This document shows, in pieces, positions 25,249 through 34,117 of a stretch of DNA of 35,436 nt (position 1 is its first letter; each line of letters begins with the position of its first letter). Position numbers and translations under genes: made by a program. This DNA is from Variovorax sp. WDL1 (GTDB lineage Bacteria; Pseudomonadota; Gammaproteobacteria; Burkholderiales; Burkholderiaceae_C): the NCBI RefSeq assembly GCF_001541225.1, contig NZ_LMTS01000124.1, positions 27,736 to 63,171 of the forward strand. The letters run 5' to 3'. The notes beneath the pieces are model-generated. The model searched no databases and was not told the origin of the DNA. It was given only the letters and a program-made list of their open reading frames with translations.

Positions 25249-26522
25249 GCGGGTCGCGGCATTCCGGCGCCGGCCGCCGTATAAGCCAGGCCTGCGGCCA
25301 CCCCGCCGAAGAGATCGCCTTCGATGACCTGCGTGCCCGGGAAGGCCTGTCGCAGCGCGCTCTGGAAGGGGCGCAGGGCCGAGGAGCCGCCCGTCAGATA
25401 AAGGGCGTCGAGCTGGTCTCCCCGCAGGCCTGCACGCGCGACGCAATCGCGGGCACACGCGATGACGTTGTCGAGCTGAACTGCGATCTGGCGGTCCATG
25501 TCGTCGGCCGTGAGCATGGCGCTCAGCTTCGGCTCTGCGAAGGACAGGTCGATCGACACGTCGTTGCTGGTCATCGAACTGCGGATCTTGGCCTCTTCCA
25601 CCTCGCTGGCAATGCGATGCCCCTGCCGGTCCGAGAGCACGTTCATGAGCCGGTCGTGCAGCCGCGTATCGAGGTAGTTGACGCGCAGTTCCTGCGCCTG
25701 CCGCATCGCCTTCGGCGCATAGAGCCAATTGATCAGATGCCATGAGGACAGGTCGAAAAAGGTCCTGCTCGGCACCTCGCGGCCCTGCGGGCCGATGTGG
25801 CGGAAACCGAAATGCGGCATCACGCATTCGACGCTGAGCCGCTGGTCGAAGTCCGTGCCGCCGATGTGTACGCCTGTGGTGGCCAGCACGTCGCCGGATC
25901 GATCTGCTATGGCGATCCGCCCTGGGCCCAGGCGTACCACGGTGAAGTCGGAGGTGCCACCGCCGATGTCGACGATCAGCACCAGCGACTCGCGGGTGAC
26001 GCGCCGCTCTTGGTCGAAGGCGGCTGCGATCGGCTCGTACTGGAAGTCGACGTCGCCCAGCCCGGCGTTCCGCGCGGCCCGGCGCAGCGTGGCTTCGGCC
26101 TCGCGGTCGCGCGCCGGATCTTCGTCCACGAAATGCACCGGGCGGCCGACGACGACCCGCGCGGGCCGGGCGCCGAGCTGGCGGTGGGCGCGTGCGGCAA
26201 GCTCCGACAGGAAGAGGGCGATGATGTCCTCGAAGCTGACCCGTTGATGGCCGATCTCCGTCTGGTCCTGCATCAGCGCGCTGCCGAGCAGGCTCTTGAG
26301 CGATCGCATCAGCCGGCCTTCGGTGCCCGCCAGGTACAGCGCGATCGCCTCGCGGCCGAAATGCGTGCTGCGGTCCTCGGTGTTGAAGAAGACCGCGGTC
26401 GGGATTGTCGTCGCCGATCCCTCCAGCGGCAGCGGGCGGGCGAGCTCGCTCCCGGCCACGCACGCGACCGCGGAATTGGACGTGCCGAAGTCGATGCCGA
26501 GGACGGGCGCCTGTGTGCTCAA
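25245..26522 (-). CDS. YegD-like Hsp70-family ATPase
   Basis: Non-canonical Hsp70 relative of 425 aa. The ATPase motifs are intact: [12 protein letters not shown] (phosphate 1), [24 protein letters not shown] (phosphate 2), GGTDFDQ, and [11 protein letters not shown] (adenosine). The protein ends soon after the nucleotide-binding domain with no DnaK-type substrate-binding domain or EEVD-like tail, as in E. coli YegD. TTG 26522 is the only start before the motif and sits in a TTGA overlap with the lysS stop. The start codon plus overlap suggests low, coupled expression. The client and partner are unknown. Confidence 0.88.
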   Translation of the reverse strand: MSTQAPVLGIDFGTSNSAVACVAGSELARPLPLEGSATTIPTAVFFNTEDRSTHFGREAIALYLAGTEGRLMRSLKSLLGSALMQDQTEIGHQRVSFEDIIALFLSELAARAHRQLGARPARVVVGRPVHFVDEDPARDREAEATLRRAARNAGLGDVDFQYEPIAAAFDQERRVTRESLVLIVDIGGGTSDFTVVRLGPGRIAIADRSGDVLATTGVHIGGTDFDQRLSVECVMPHFGFRHIGPQGREVPSRTFFDLSSWHLINWLYAPKAMRQAQELRVNYLDTRLHDRLMNVLSDRQGHRIASEVEEAKIRSSMTSNDVSIDLSFAEPKLSAMLTADDMDRQIAVQLDNVIACARDCVARAGLRGDQLDALYLTGGSSALRPFQSALRQAFPGTQVIEGDLFGGVAAGLAYTAAGAGMPRPA

Positions 26523-28051
26523 GATTCCCGGCGCAATGCAGGAAAAAGGATCACGTCACGGATGCTGGGCGAATCGGTCAGCAGCATCATCAGCCGATCG
26601 ATACCGATGCCGCAGCCGCCGGTCGGCGGCATGCCGTACTCCAGCGCGCGCACGAAGTCGTGGTCGAAGAACATCGCCTCGTCGTCGCCGCTGTCCTTGG
26701 CCGAGACCTGGGCATTGAAGCGCGCGGCTTGATCCTCGGCATCGTTGAGTTCGCTGAAGCCGTTGCCGAACTCCCGGCCGGTGATGTAGAGCTCGAAGCG
26801 CTCGGTGACCTCCGGGCGCTCGTCGTTGGCGCGCGCCAGGGGAGAGATCTCGGTCGGATGCTCCATGATGAAGGTCGGCTGCCAGAGCTTCTCTTCCACC
26901 GTCTCCTCGAAGTACATGACCTGCAGGCTTGCCAGGCTGCGTTGGGAGAGTTTGTCCTTTTCCTCGCTCAAGCCGAGCTTGCGAAGCGCATCGCGCAGCC
27001 AAGCGGGATCGCCGGCGTTCGCGCCGGCCTCGGTGTGCCTGGCGATCGCCTCGCGGATGGTGAGCCGCTCGAAAGGCTGGCTCAGGTCCACCGGCTTGCC
27101 CTGGTACTCGAGCTGCAGGTTTCCCACGCTCTTCTGCGCAATGGTGCGGATCAGCGTTTCGGTGAAGTCCATCAGGTCGCGGTAGTTCCAGTAGGCCGCG
27201 TAGAACTCCATCATCGTGAACTCGGGATTGTGCCGCACCGAGATGCCCTCGTTGCGGTAGCTCCGGTTGATCTCGAAGACGCGCTCGAAGCCGCCGACGA
27301 TCAGGCGCTTCAGATAGAGCTCGGGCGCGATGCGCAGGAACATCTCCTGGTCCAGCGCGTTGTGGTGCGTCTTGAAGGGCTTGGCGTTGGCGCCGCCCGG
27401 GATCGGGTGCAGCATCGGCGTCTCGACCTCGAGAAACCCGTGGGCCACCATGAATTCCCGCAGCGCGCTTACCGCGCGGCTGCGTGCCACGAAGCGCTCG
27501 CGCGCCGACTCATCGGTGATCAGGTCAACGTAGCGCTGCCGGTACTTCTGCTCCTGGTCGGTCATGCCATGGAACTTGTCGGGCAGGGGGCGCAGGCTCT
27601 TGGTCAGCAGGCGCAGCCGGGTCACCTTGACCGATAGCTCGCCGGTCTTGGTCTTGAAGGCGGTGCCTTCGGCGCCGACGATGTCGCCCAGGTCCCAATG
27701 CTTGAATTCGGCGTAGGGCGCTTCGCCGACGGCATCTCGCGTGACGTAGAGCTGGATGCGGCCGGTGGCGTCCTGCACCGTGGCGAAGCTGGCCTTGCCC
27801 ATCACCCGCTTGAGCATCATGCGGCCGGCGACGCTCACGGCGATCGGCGTGGCTTCCAGCGCCTCGGGCTCTGTGTCGTTGTGCGCCGCGATCAGCGCTG
27901 CCGCGCGGTCGGCAGGCTTGAAGTCATTCGGAAAGGCGACGCCCTTGCCCTCGGCCTGCGCGGCGCGCAGCGCCTTCAACTTCTCGCGCCGTTCGGCGAT
28001 GAGCTGGTTGTCGTCGTGGGCGGAGGCTGGAGAGGGGAGGGCGTCGGACAT
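26519..28051 (-). CDS. lysS: Lysyl-tRNA synthetase, class II
   Basis: Class IIb aminoacyl-tRNA synthetase of 510 aa that charges tRNA-Lys. The N-terminal OB-fold anticodon-binding domain ([20 protein letters not shown]) precedes motif 1 ([21 protein letters not shown]), motif 2 ([26 protein letters not shown]) and motif 3 ([29 protein letters not shown]). ATG 28051 ([10 protein letters not shown]) is chosen; an in-frame TTG at 28087 adds 12 residues of no family likeness. No strong Shine-Dalgarno is seen. It begins the lysS / Hsp70-like / ygjP-like set. Confidence 0.96.
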   Translation of the reverse strand: MSDALPSPASAHDDNQLIAERREKLKALRAAQAEGKGVAFPNDFKPADRAAALIAAHNDTEPEALEATPIAVSVAGRMMLKRVMGKASFATVQDATGRIQLYVTRDAVGEAPYAEFKHWDLGDIVGAEGTAFKTKTGELSVKVTRLRLLTKSLRPLPDKFHGMTDQEQKYRQRYVDLITDESARERFVARSRAVSALREFMVAHGFLEVETPMLHPIPGGANAKPFKTHHNALDQEMFLRIAPELYLKRLIVGGFERVFEINRSYRNEGISVRHNPEFTMMEFYAAYWNYRDLMDFTETLIRTIAQKSVGNLQLEYQGKPVDLSQPFERLTIREAIARHTEAGANAGDPAWLRDALRKLGLSEEKDKLSQRSLASLQVMYFEETVEEKLWQPTFIMEHPTEISPLARANDERPEVTERFELYITGREFGNGFSELNDAEDQAARFNAQVSAKDSGDDEAMFFDHDFVRALEYGMPPTGGCGIGIDRLMMLLTDSPSIRDVILFPALRRES

Positions 28052-28093
28052 GAGGGGAAAAGTAGGAGCGCGGGTAGTCGCGCGCAACCGGCC

Positions 28094-28099
28094 ATTTTA
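28094..28099 (-). promoter_or_regulatory. Possible promoter -10 element for lysS
   Basis: On the minus strand TAAAAT occurs in a GGCTAAAATG context in the 79-bp gap before lysS, the same wording as the element before acpP. No clear -35 is seen. Transcription would start near 28088, about 37 nt before the ATG. Confidence 0.38.
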
Positions 28100-28115
28100 G
28101 CCGCCGGTATCCTGC

Positions 28116-28132
28116 AGCCCGGCTGCCGGGCT
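28116..28132 (-). repeat. Hairpin at the end of the Lon-domain gene
   Basis: AGCCCGG and CCGGGCT form a 7-bp stem with a 3-nt loop, overlapping the stop codon of the gene. There is no T-tract in either direction, so it is at best a weak or Rho-assisted terminator, or a 3'-end-stabilising structure. Confidence 0.45.
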
Positions 28133-28778
28133 ACTTCGTGATGCCGGTGCGCACGAGCAGGTCGCCCACCAGCTCGAGGCGCATCAAGGGGCTATCCAGC
28201 TCCATCAGCCGCTGCTTGAGCTCAGGCGGCACGGGCAGCAGCTCGCACCATCGATTGGCCACCCAGCCGCAATCGTCGAAACGGAAGGGCGCCTGAACCG
28301 GCAACCTCACTTGCTCGCCGCCCTCGCTGCGGCGCCGCTCCTCAAGGGTGTCCACCAAGCGGCGCAGCGCGTCGGAGACGGCTCGAAGGTCATCGGGCAC
28401 GGCGAGCGCCACGTCGTCGGCGACGGTCTCGACCTCCGCGGTCCAGAGCCCATGCGTCTGCAACGCGCTGGTGCGCACGCGGAATCGCTGTGTGCCCACG
28501 CAGGCGATCTGCATCAGCCCGACCTGCGGGACGTCGAACTCGCGGATTTCGGCGAGCGTCCCGACGCCTGCAAAGCGCTCGGCCTCCGCGCCCGCGCGGC
28601 GGACTTCGGCGCCCTGCGTCAGGCTGACCACACCGAAGGGCGTGCCGGCCTTGTGGCATTTGCCGATCATGTCCAGGTAGCGCACCTCGAAGATGCGCAG
28701 GGGCAGGAAGCCACCCGGAAAGAGCACGGTACCGAGCGGGAACAGGGGCAGTGGCTGCGGGAGGGGTTGAATCGTCAT
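28131..28778 (-). CDS. Lon N-terminal (LON substrate-binding) domain protein
   Basis: Stand-alone LON domain of 215 aa without the ATPase or protease part of Lon. LPLFPLGTVLFPGGFLPLRIFEVRYLDMI is the strongly conserved domain start, and GVVSLTQG, FAGVGTLAEI and ACVGTQRFRV follow. The C-terminal helical part contains WCELLPVPPELKQRLMELDSP. Such proteins are widespread in proteobacteria and their function is not established; peptide or substrate binding is assumed from the Lon homology. ATG 28778 (MTIQPLPQPL) has AAGG 7 nt upstream. It is transcribed away from yggT. Confidence 0.88.
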   Translation of the reverse strand: MTIQPLPQPLPLFPLGTVLFPGGFLPLRIFEVRYLDMIGKCHKAGTPFGVVSLTQGAEVRRAGAEAERFAGVGTLAEIREFDVPQVGLMQIACVGTQRFRVRTSALQTHGLWTAEVETVADDVALAVPDDLRAVSDALRRLVDTLEERRRSEGGEQVRLPVQAPFRFDDCGWVANRWCELLPVPPELKQRLMELDSPLMRLELVGDLLVRTGITK

Positions 28779-28796
28779 CGAGGAACCTTGCGTGGC

Positions 28797-28802
28797 TATC
28801 AT
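28797..28802 (+). promoter_or_regulatory. Possible promoter -10 element for yggT
   Basis: TATCAT in a GGCTATCATCGC context lies in the 49-bp divergent gap between the Lon-domain gene and yggT, with no convincing -35. A start near 28809 would leave about a 19-nt leader. Confidence 0.35.
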
Positions 28803-28827
28803 CGCATTCCGTTCACGACAGCGCGCC

Positions 28828-29388
28828 ATGTTCTACCAGATCCCTTCGTTCCTTCTCGACGTGATCGTCGGCCTCCTCGGCGGGGCGTGTCTGCTGCGCC
28901 TGTACATGCAGTACCACCGCGTGCCCTTCGGCAACCCGCTGGGGCGCTTCGTCTTCGCGATCACCGACTGGATCGTGCTGCCGCTGCGGCGCGTCATACC
29001 CGCAGTCAAACGCTGGGACCTGGCGAGCGCCGCGGCTGCGTGGTTGCTGGTGATGCTCAAGTTCCTGTTGCTGTGGGCCTTGATGGGGGCGCTCGGCCGC
29101 TGGGCGATCCTGCCGCTGGTGTCGCTGATTGGGCTGATGCAGCTCGCGGTGTCGGGCCTGACCGCGCTGTTGATCGTCTACGCGGTTCTCTCGTGGATTC
29201 CGAATGCATCGTCGATGCTCCAGGACCTGATCGGGCGCTTGGCCGAGCCGTTGGTGCGGCCGCTGAGGCGCTTCATTCCGTTGGTGGGCGGCGTGGACTT
29301 GTCGCCGCTCGCTGCCATCGTGCTGCTCCAGGTGGGCGCCATCGTGCTGGGAAGCCTGATGGCGACGGTCTTCGGGATGGGACGCTAG
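28828..29388 (+). CDS. yggT: YggT family membrane protein
   Basis: Inner-membrane protein of 186 aa with two copies of the YggT unit. Each unit is a hydrophobic helix pair followed by a P-L-RR-hP-hhGG-like amphipathic turn: first at about residues 5-60 (WIVLPLRRVIPAV), then at about 100-165 (LVRPLRRFIPLVGGVDLSPL). YggT proteins are implicated in osmotic or ion balance and division in various bacteria, but the molecular role is unclear. ATG 28828 begins the conserved domain; an in-frame ATG at 28792 is less likely. The stop lies 5 bp from the convergent accD stop. Confidence 0.88.
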   Translation: MFYQIPSFLLDVIVGLLGGACLLRLYMQYHRVPFGNPLGRFVFAITDWIVLPLRRVIPAVKRWDLASAAAAWLLVMLKFLLLWALMGALGRWAILPLVSLIGLMQLAVSGLTALLIVYAVLSWIPNASSMLQDLIGRLAEPLVRPLRRFIPLVGGVDLSPLAAIVLLQVGAIVLGSLMATVFGMGR

Positions 29389-29393
29389 CCCGG

Positions 29394-30266
29394 TCAGACC
29401 ACTGCGTCGGCCGGCTGGCGCAGCAGCATTGCCAGCGTGTTGGCGACCGTCTTGCGCAGCTCGCGCCGATCGCAGATGAAGTCGATGGCACCCTTGGTCT
29501 GAAGGAATTCGGCGCGCTGGAAGCCTTCGGGCAGCGTCACCCGCACAGTCGATTCGATCACGCGCGGGCCGGCAAAGCCGATCAGTGCCTTGGGCTCGGC
29601 GATCACCACATCGCCCACGAAGGCGAAGCCGGCGCTCACCCCGCCCATGGTGGGGTCGGTCAGCACGCTGATGTAGGGCAGGCCCTTCTTGGCCAGGCGC
29701 GTGAGCGCCGCGTTGGTCTTGGCCATCTGCATCAGCGACAGCAGGCCTTCCTGCATGCGCGCGCCGCCGGTGGCGGTGAAGCAGATGAAGGGCACCTTCT
29801 GCTCGATCGCGGTTTCGACGCCGCGCACGAAGCGCTCGCCGACCACGCTGCCCATGCTGCCGCCCATGAAGTCGAACTCGAAGCAGGCCACAACCACGTT
29901 GATGCTGTGGACCGAGCCGCCCATTACCACCAGTGCGTCGGTTTCGCCGGTGTTTTCGAGTGCTTCCTTGAGCCGCTCGGGGTACTTGCGGCTGTCCTTG
30001 AACTTGAGGGCGTCGACCGGCAGGACTTCCTGGCCGACTTCATAACGGCCTTCCGAGTCCAGGAAGGCATCGATGCGCGCACGCGCGCCGATTCGGTGGT
30101 GGTGGCCGCAACTCGGGCACACGTTCTGGTTGTGCTCGAGGTCGGTCTTGTAGAGCACGGTGTCGCAGCTCGGGCACTTGATCCAGAGGCCTTCGGGCAT
30201 CTGGCGCCGCTCGCTCGGGTCGGTAGGCGCAATCTTGGGCGGAAGCAGTTTTTCAAGCCAGCTCAT
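29394..30266 (-). CDS. accD: Acetyl-CoA carboxylase carboxyltransferase subunit beta
   Basis: Subunit of 290 aa that, with AccA, transfers CO2 from biotin to acetyl-CoA to give malonyl-CoA, the precursor used by FabD in this window. The N-terminal zinc ribbon has CPSCD and CPSCG pairs (about residues 32-56). The carboxyltransferase domain follows with [27 protein letters not shown], and the C-terminal [12 protein letters not shown]...[14 protein letters not shown] 30266 has GGAG upstream. A longer open frame runs through the upstream palindrome and is discarded. It follows trpA, the common betaproteobacterial order. Confidence 0.97.
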   Translation of the reverse strand: MSWLEKLLPPKIAPTDPSERRQMPEGLWIKCPSCDTVLYKTDLEHNQNVCPSCGHHHRIGARARIDAFLDSEGRYEVGQEVLPVDALKFKDSRKYPERLKEALENTGETDALVVMGGSVHSINVVVACFEFDFMGGSMGSVVGERFVRGVETAIEQKVPFICFTATGGARMQEGLLSLMQMAKTNAALTRLAKKGLPYISVLTDPTMGGVSAGFAFVGDVVIAEPKALIGFAGPRVIESTVRVTLPEGFQRAEFLQTKGAIDFICDRRELRKTVANTLAMLLRQPADAVV

Positions 30267-30298
30267 GGGGGCTCCAGTTCGAAGTTCTCGCGAAGCAA

Positions 30299-30357
30299 GC
30301 CTTCGCGGCGAGTAGCTCTCCTCTCCCGCCCGCGGGAGAGGGGCTGTCGGCGAAGGC
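30299..30357. repeat. Interrupted palindrome between trpA and accD, REP-like
   Basis: The outer arms GCCTTCGC (30299-30306) and GCGAAGGC (30350-30357) enclose an inner perfect 10-bp inverted repeat, CCTCTCCCGC (30320-30329) and GCGGGAGAGG (30332-30341), with a 2-nt loop. No T-tract follows on either strand. The CTCTCCC..GGGAGAG core resembles dispersed palindromes seen in many GC-rich proteobacterial genomes. It fills most of the 102-bp gap between trpA and accD and may cut read-through or stabilise the trpA 3' end. Confidence 0.65.
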
Positions 30358-30368
30358 AAACGCCCGCA

Positions 30369-31274
30369 TTATCGGCCAGCCGCATTCTTGGCCGTCGCGG
30401 CCGGCAGCGCGTCCAGCGCTTCCCGAATCTCGGACAAAAATTCGCTCACGAGCGGTACCACTCGCTCGCGCGGCTGCCCGTCGATCAGCTGAATGATGCG
30501 GCTTCCGATCACCACGGCGTCCGCCGTCGAGCCGACCGCCTGCGCACTGCGGGCATCGCGGATGCCGAACCCCACGCCCACCGGCAACTTCACGTGCTCG
30601 CGGATGCGCGGGATCATCCGGCCGACCGCCTCGGTGTCGAGGTGACCGGCGCCTGTCACGCCCTTGAGCGAGACATAGTAGACATAGCCCGTGGCGATAC
30701 GGCCGACCTGCGCCATGCGCTCGGGCGTGCTGGTGGGGGCCAGAAGGAAGATCAGGTCGATGCCGTGCGCCTGCAAGCCGGCGGCGAAGTCCTCGCATTC
30801 CTCGGGCGGGTAGTCGACCACCAGCAGCCCGTCGACGCCGGCGGTCGCTGCATCGCGGATGAAGCTGCCCTTGCCATGCACGCCGTTGTATCGCTCGATG
30901 GGGTTGGCGTAGCCCATCAGCACCACCGGCGTCGCGTCGTCTTTGCGGCGGAAGGCGCTCACCATGGCCAGCACCTGCTTCATGCCGATACCCAGCGCGA
31001 GCGCGGCCTCGCCGGCTGCCTGGATCACAGGGCCGTCGGCCATCGGGTCGGAGAAGGGCACGCCGAGCTCGATCACGTCGGCGCCTGCTTCAACCATGCC
31101 GTGCATCAGCTCGGGGGTGATGTCGGCGTAGGGAAAGCCGGCCGTGACATAGGGAATCAAGGCCCTGCGGCCTTGTTCGTGCAGGCGCTCGAAGGTGGCG
31201 GCAATGCGGCTCACTGGAATACCTTCGCCGTCGGCTGCGGTGCTATGAGCCTTCTGGGCGGCCGTGCGGCTCAT
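30369..31274 (-). CDS. trpA: Tryptophan synthase alpha subunit
   Basis: TIM-barrel subunit of 301 aa that cleaves indole-3-glycerol phosphate and passes indole to TrpB. The catalytic Glu lies in [16 protein letters not shown] and the catalytic Asp in [10 protein letters not shown]. The flexible loop and phosphate site read STPERM and [14 protein letters not shown] 31274 overlaps the trpB stop (ATGA), but the first ~20 residues are not family-like. GTG 31214 (VSRIAATF, with GAAGG upstream) gives a protein of normal length (281 aa) and may be the true or a second start. Confidence 0.95.
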   Translation of the reverse strand: MSRTAAQKAHSTAADGEGIPVSRIAATFERLHEQGRRALIPYVTAGFPYADITPELMHGMVEAGADVIELGVPFSDPMADGPVIQAAGEAALALGIGMKQVLAMVSAFRRKDDATPVVLMGYANPIERYNGVHGKGSFIRDAATAGVDGLLVVDYPPEECEDFAAGLQAHGIDLIFLLAPTSTPERMAQVGRIATGYVYYVSLKGVTGAGHLDTEAVGRMIPRIREHVKLPVGVGFGIRDARSAQAVGSTADAVVIGSRIIQLIDGQPRERVVPLVSEFLSEIREALDALPAATAKNAAGR

Positions 31275-32548
31275 GCTTTGCCTCCCTTCACGCTGAGGCC
31301 GCGCATCGACGGCCGGTCATAGAAGTCCACGCCGGACAGGTCGGCGACCGTGCCGATGTCCTTGTCGCCGCGGCCCGAAAGGTTGACCAGGATCGACTGG
31401 TCGGGTCGCATGGTCTTCGCGAGCTTCATCGCATAGGCCACTGCGTGACTGGATTCGAGCGCCGGGATGATGCCCTCGGTGCGGCACAGGTAGTGAAAGG
31501 CGTCGAGGGCCTCGGCATCGGTGACCCCCACGTACTCTCCACGGCCGATGTCGGCCAGGTAGGCATGCTCGGGCCCGACGCCGGGGTAGTCGAGCCCGGC
31601 GCTGATGCTGTGGGTCTCGGTCACCTGCCCGTCCTCGTTCTGCAAGAGGTAGGTGCGGTTGCCGTGCAGCACGCCGGGGCTGCCGCGCAGGATCGAGGCA
31701 GCGTGCTTGCCGCTGTCCAGGCCTTCGCCGGCTGCTTCGACGCCGATAAGGCGCGTACCCGTGAAGGGGATATAGGGATGGAAGATGCCCATCGCGTTGC
31801 TGCCGCCGCCCACGCACGCCACCACGACGTCCGGCTGCCGGCCCTCCGCCTCGCCGACGATGCCTTGTGCCGCCAGCATCGCCGGCATCTGCGCAATGCA
31901 CTCGTCGCCGATCACGCGCTGGAAGTCGCGCACCATCATCGGGTACGGATGCGGGCCGGCCACGGTACCGATGATGTAGAAGGTGTTCTCGACGTTGGTG
32001 ACCCAGTCGCGCATCGCTTCGTTCAGCGCGTCCTTCAGGGTCTTGCTGCCCGATTCGACCGGGACCACGGTCGCGCCCAGCAGGTTCATGCGATAGACGT
32101 TCGGGCTTTGCCGCTTGACGTCCTGGCTGCCCATGTAGACCACGCATTCGAGCCCGTAGCGTGCGCAGATGGTGGCCGTGGCCACACCGTGCTGGCCGGC
32201 GCCGGTCTCGGCGATCACGCGCGGCTTGCCCATGCGCCGGGCAAGCATCGCCTGCCCGATGGTGTTGTTGATCTTGTGAGCGCCGGTGTGGTTCAGGTCC
32301 TCGCGCTTCAGGTAGATCTGCGCGCCACCCATCTCACGGCTGGTTCGTGCCGCGTGATAGATCGGCGAAGGACGGCCCACGAAATGCGCGAGCTCGTGGC
32401 GGAATTCCGCCTGAAACTCGGGGTCGTCCTTGTACCTCGCGTAGGCCTCGCGCAATTCGTTGATCGCGTGCGTCAGCGTCTCGCTGGCGAAAGTGCCGCC
32501 ATAGATGCCGAAATGGCCGCTCGGATCGGGTTGGTCGTAGCTGTTCAT
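31271..32548 (-). CDS. trpB: Tryptophan synthase beta subunit
   Basis: PLP-dependent enzyme of 425 aa that joins indole and serine to make tryptophan. K92 in HTGAHKINN binds PLP, the GGGSNAMG loop holds its phosphate, and AETGAGQHG supplies the active-site Glu. It is slightly longer than E. coli TrpB (397 aa), with extra residues mainly in the middle and C-terminal part. The ATG lies 48 bp after trpF, and a stem-loop ends 3 nt before it. The stop overlaps trpA. Confidence 0.96.
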   Translation of the reverse strand: MNSYDQPDPSGHFGIYGGTFASETLTHAINELREAYARYKDDPEFQAEFRHELAHFVGRPSPIYHAARTSREMGGAQIYLKREDLNHTGAHKINNTIGQAMLARRMGKPRVIAETGAGQHGVATATICARYGLECVVYMGSQDVKRQSPNVYRMNLLGATVVPVESGSKTLKDALNEAMRDWVTNVENTFYIIGTVAGPHPYPMMVRDFQRVIGDECIAQMPAMLAAQGIVGEAEGRQPDVVVACVGGGSNAMGIFHPYIPFTGTRLIGVEAAGEGLDSGKHAASILRGSPGVLHGNRTYLLQNEDGQVTETHSISAGLDYPGVGPEHAYLADIGRGEYVGVTDAEALDAFHYLCRTEGIIPALESSHAVAYAMKLAKTMRPDQSILVNLSGRGDKDIGTVADLSGVDFYDRPSMRGLSVKGGKA

Positions 32549-32551
32549 GGT

Positions 32552-32584
32552 CTCGATCGGTGGGCGGGCCGCCGGACGATCGAG
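32552..32584 (-). promoter_or_regulatory. Stem-loop at the trpB translation start
   Basis: CTCGATCG (32552-32559) and CGATCGAG (32577-32584) form a perfect 8-bp inverted repeat. Its 17-nt loop includes a further GGCGG/CCGCC-type pairing. It ends 3 nt before the trpB ATG on the minus strand and covers where a ribosome binding site would be. It could limit trpB initiation or be a protein site. No T-tract is present, so it is not an intrinsic terminator. Confidence 0.45.
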
Positions 32585-32596
32585 TCGGGCGACGCG

Positions 32597-33283
32597 CTAG
32601 GTCAATGCATCGGCCGCCCGTACGGCGGCCACGAATTCGCGGATCTTCGCGGCGTCCTTGATGCCCTTGGCGGCCTCGACGCCGGAGCTCACGTCAACGG
32701 CCAGCGACTTCGCGGCCGTGCGCAACCGGCGAATGCCATCGCCCACGTTTGCAGGTGCGAGCCCACCACTCAAGACGAGGTGAGCGTCGACGGCGGGTGG
32801 AAGAAGTGACCAATCGAATGCCTTGCCGCCACCGCCATAGGCTTCGACATGGGCGTCGAGCAGGATGGCCAGGGCGTGGGAGTAATCGGAGGCGTATTTT
32901 ACGAGGTCGAAGCCCGCCCCGGCAGCGCCGAGCGGAATGCGGGCTGCGCGCATGAAGCGGTGGGCACCGCGGCCGCTGGCTTCCCAGCATTGGCCGGGAG
33001 ATTCATCCCCGTGGAACTGGGCCATGGCGCCAGGCACGCCTCGCAGGGCCGCCAGAGCCGCAACTGCCGGCTCGTTGACGAACAGCAGGACCGGCGTAAC
33101 GAATGGCGGAAGTCGCGAGGCCAACTGGCGCGCGCGGTCCGCGGTCACCGCGCGCGGGCTGGCTGGGTAGAGGACGAAGCCCACAGCGTCGGCGCCGGCC
33201 TCAACCGCGACATCCACGTCCTGTTCGCGCGTGAGCCCGCAGATCTTGATGCGTGTGCGGGCGGTGGAGGGTGCGGCGCTCAT
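32597..33283 (-). CDS. trpF: Phosphoribosylanthranilate isomerase TrpF
   Basis: TIM-barrel isomerase of 228 aa, converting phosphoribosylanthranilate to its carboxyphenylamino deoxyribulose form in tryptophan synthesis. IKICGLTREQDV carries the catalytic Cys. GADAVGFVLYPASPR follows, and LSGGLAPANV with VDVSSGVE near the C-terminus carries the catalytic Asp and the phosphate-binding loop. ATG 33283 overlaps the truA stop in ATGA. It is a stand-alone TrpF, not fused to TrpC as in E. coli. trpC, trpD and trpE are not in the window. Confidence 0.95.
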   Translation of the reverse strand: MSAAPSTARTRIKICGLTREQDVDVAVEAGADAVGFVLYPASPRAVTADRARQLASRLPPFVTPVLLFVNEPAVAALAALRGVPGAMAQFHGDESPGQCWEASGRGAHRFMRAARIPLGAAGAGFDLVKYASDYSHALAILLDAHVEAYGGGGKAFDWSLLPPAVDAHLVLSGGLAPANVGDGIRRLRTAAKSLAVDVSSGVEAAKGIKDAAKIREFVAAVRAADALT

Positions 33284-34092
33284 GGCGGGCCATCATACGT
33301 AGCGCCACCTGCCTGCAGGGTCGCCTCGGGCGGAAGACCCCATCCGGCGTCGTAGAGCGGTCCGAGGAAGTACAGGCCGTTGGGCGAGAAGGTCGGAGCG
33401 GCGACCAGGCGGCTGCGCGCCTCCAGCACGCTGCGCATCCATTCCGGCGGGGCCTTGCCGTGGCCGATGCGGACCAGGCAGCCCATGATGTTGCGGATCA
33501 TGTGATGCAGGAAGGCATCGGCCTCGAATTCGAAGTGCCAACGGCAGCGGTCGTTTTCGCCCCGCCGCGTGATCTCGATGCGCCTCAGCTCCTTGACGGG
33601 CGACAGCGCCTGGCAGGCAGAGGCTCGGAAGGAGCTGAAGTCGTGCCGGCCCAGCAGCATGGCCGCAGCGGCGCGCATCGCGTCGCCGTCAAGCGGGTGG
33701 ATGGACCAGCCGACCCGGCCCGCGTCCAGGCTCGGGCGCACCGGCGACTGGGACAGCACGTAAAGGTAGCGCCGCGTCAGGGCGCTGGCGCGGCAATGGA
33801 ACTGGCCGGGCACGGGCTGTGCCCATTGCACCGCGATGTCGTCCGGCAGGAAGCGATTGGTGCCGCGGACCCAGGAAACCGGCTCGCGCTCGACCGAGGT
33901 GTCGAAGTGCACCACCTGCATCAGCGCGTGCACACCGGCATCGGTGCGCCCGGCGCATAGGGTGGATATGGGCTGGTCGGCGAAGCGTCCCAGCGCGGCC
34001 TCCAGCTTGTCTTGGACGGTGCGGCCCGAAAGCTGGCTCTGCCAGCCTTCGTAGGCTTGGCCCTGGTAGCGGACGCCGAGGGCCAGCCTCAC
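33280..34092 (-). CDS. truA: tRNA pseudouridine(38-40) synthase TruA
   Basis: Modifies uridines 38-40 in the tRNA anticodon arm. It has 270 aa; the catalytic residue is D51 in CAGRTDAGVHA. GVRYQGQAYEGWQSQ starts the fold, RRYLYVL and FEADAFLHHMIRNIMG are typical later motifs. GTG 34092 (MRLALGVRYQG) is the family start. It lies 25 bp after the fimV stop and overlaps trpF by 4 bp. The fimV-truA-trpF order is common in betaproteobacteria. Confidence 0.96.
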   Translation of the reverse strand: MRLALGVRYQGQAYEGWQSQLSGRTVQDKLEAALGRFADQPISTLCAGRTDAGVHALMQVVHFDTSVEREPVSWVRGTNRFLPDDIAVQWAQPVPGQFHCRASALTRRYLYVLSQSPVRPSLDAGRVGWSIHPLDGDAMRAAAAMLLGRHDFSSFRASACQALSPVKELRRIEITRRGENDRCRWHFEFEADAFLHHMIRNIMGCLVRIGHGKAPPEWMRSVLEARSRLVAAPTFSPNGLYFLGPLYDAGWGLPPEATLQAGGATYDGPP

Positions 34093-34117
34093 CGGGGGAT
34101 CGGCGCCAGCACGCCGC

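Noticed and set aside
28311..31322. 1003-codon open frame on the plus strand
   Set aside because: It runs antisense or out of frame across the Lon-domain gene, yggT, accD and trpA, all with clear motifs. Long open shadow frames are normal at this GC content, and its translation is His/Arg/Gly-rich with no domain.
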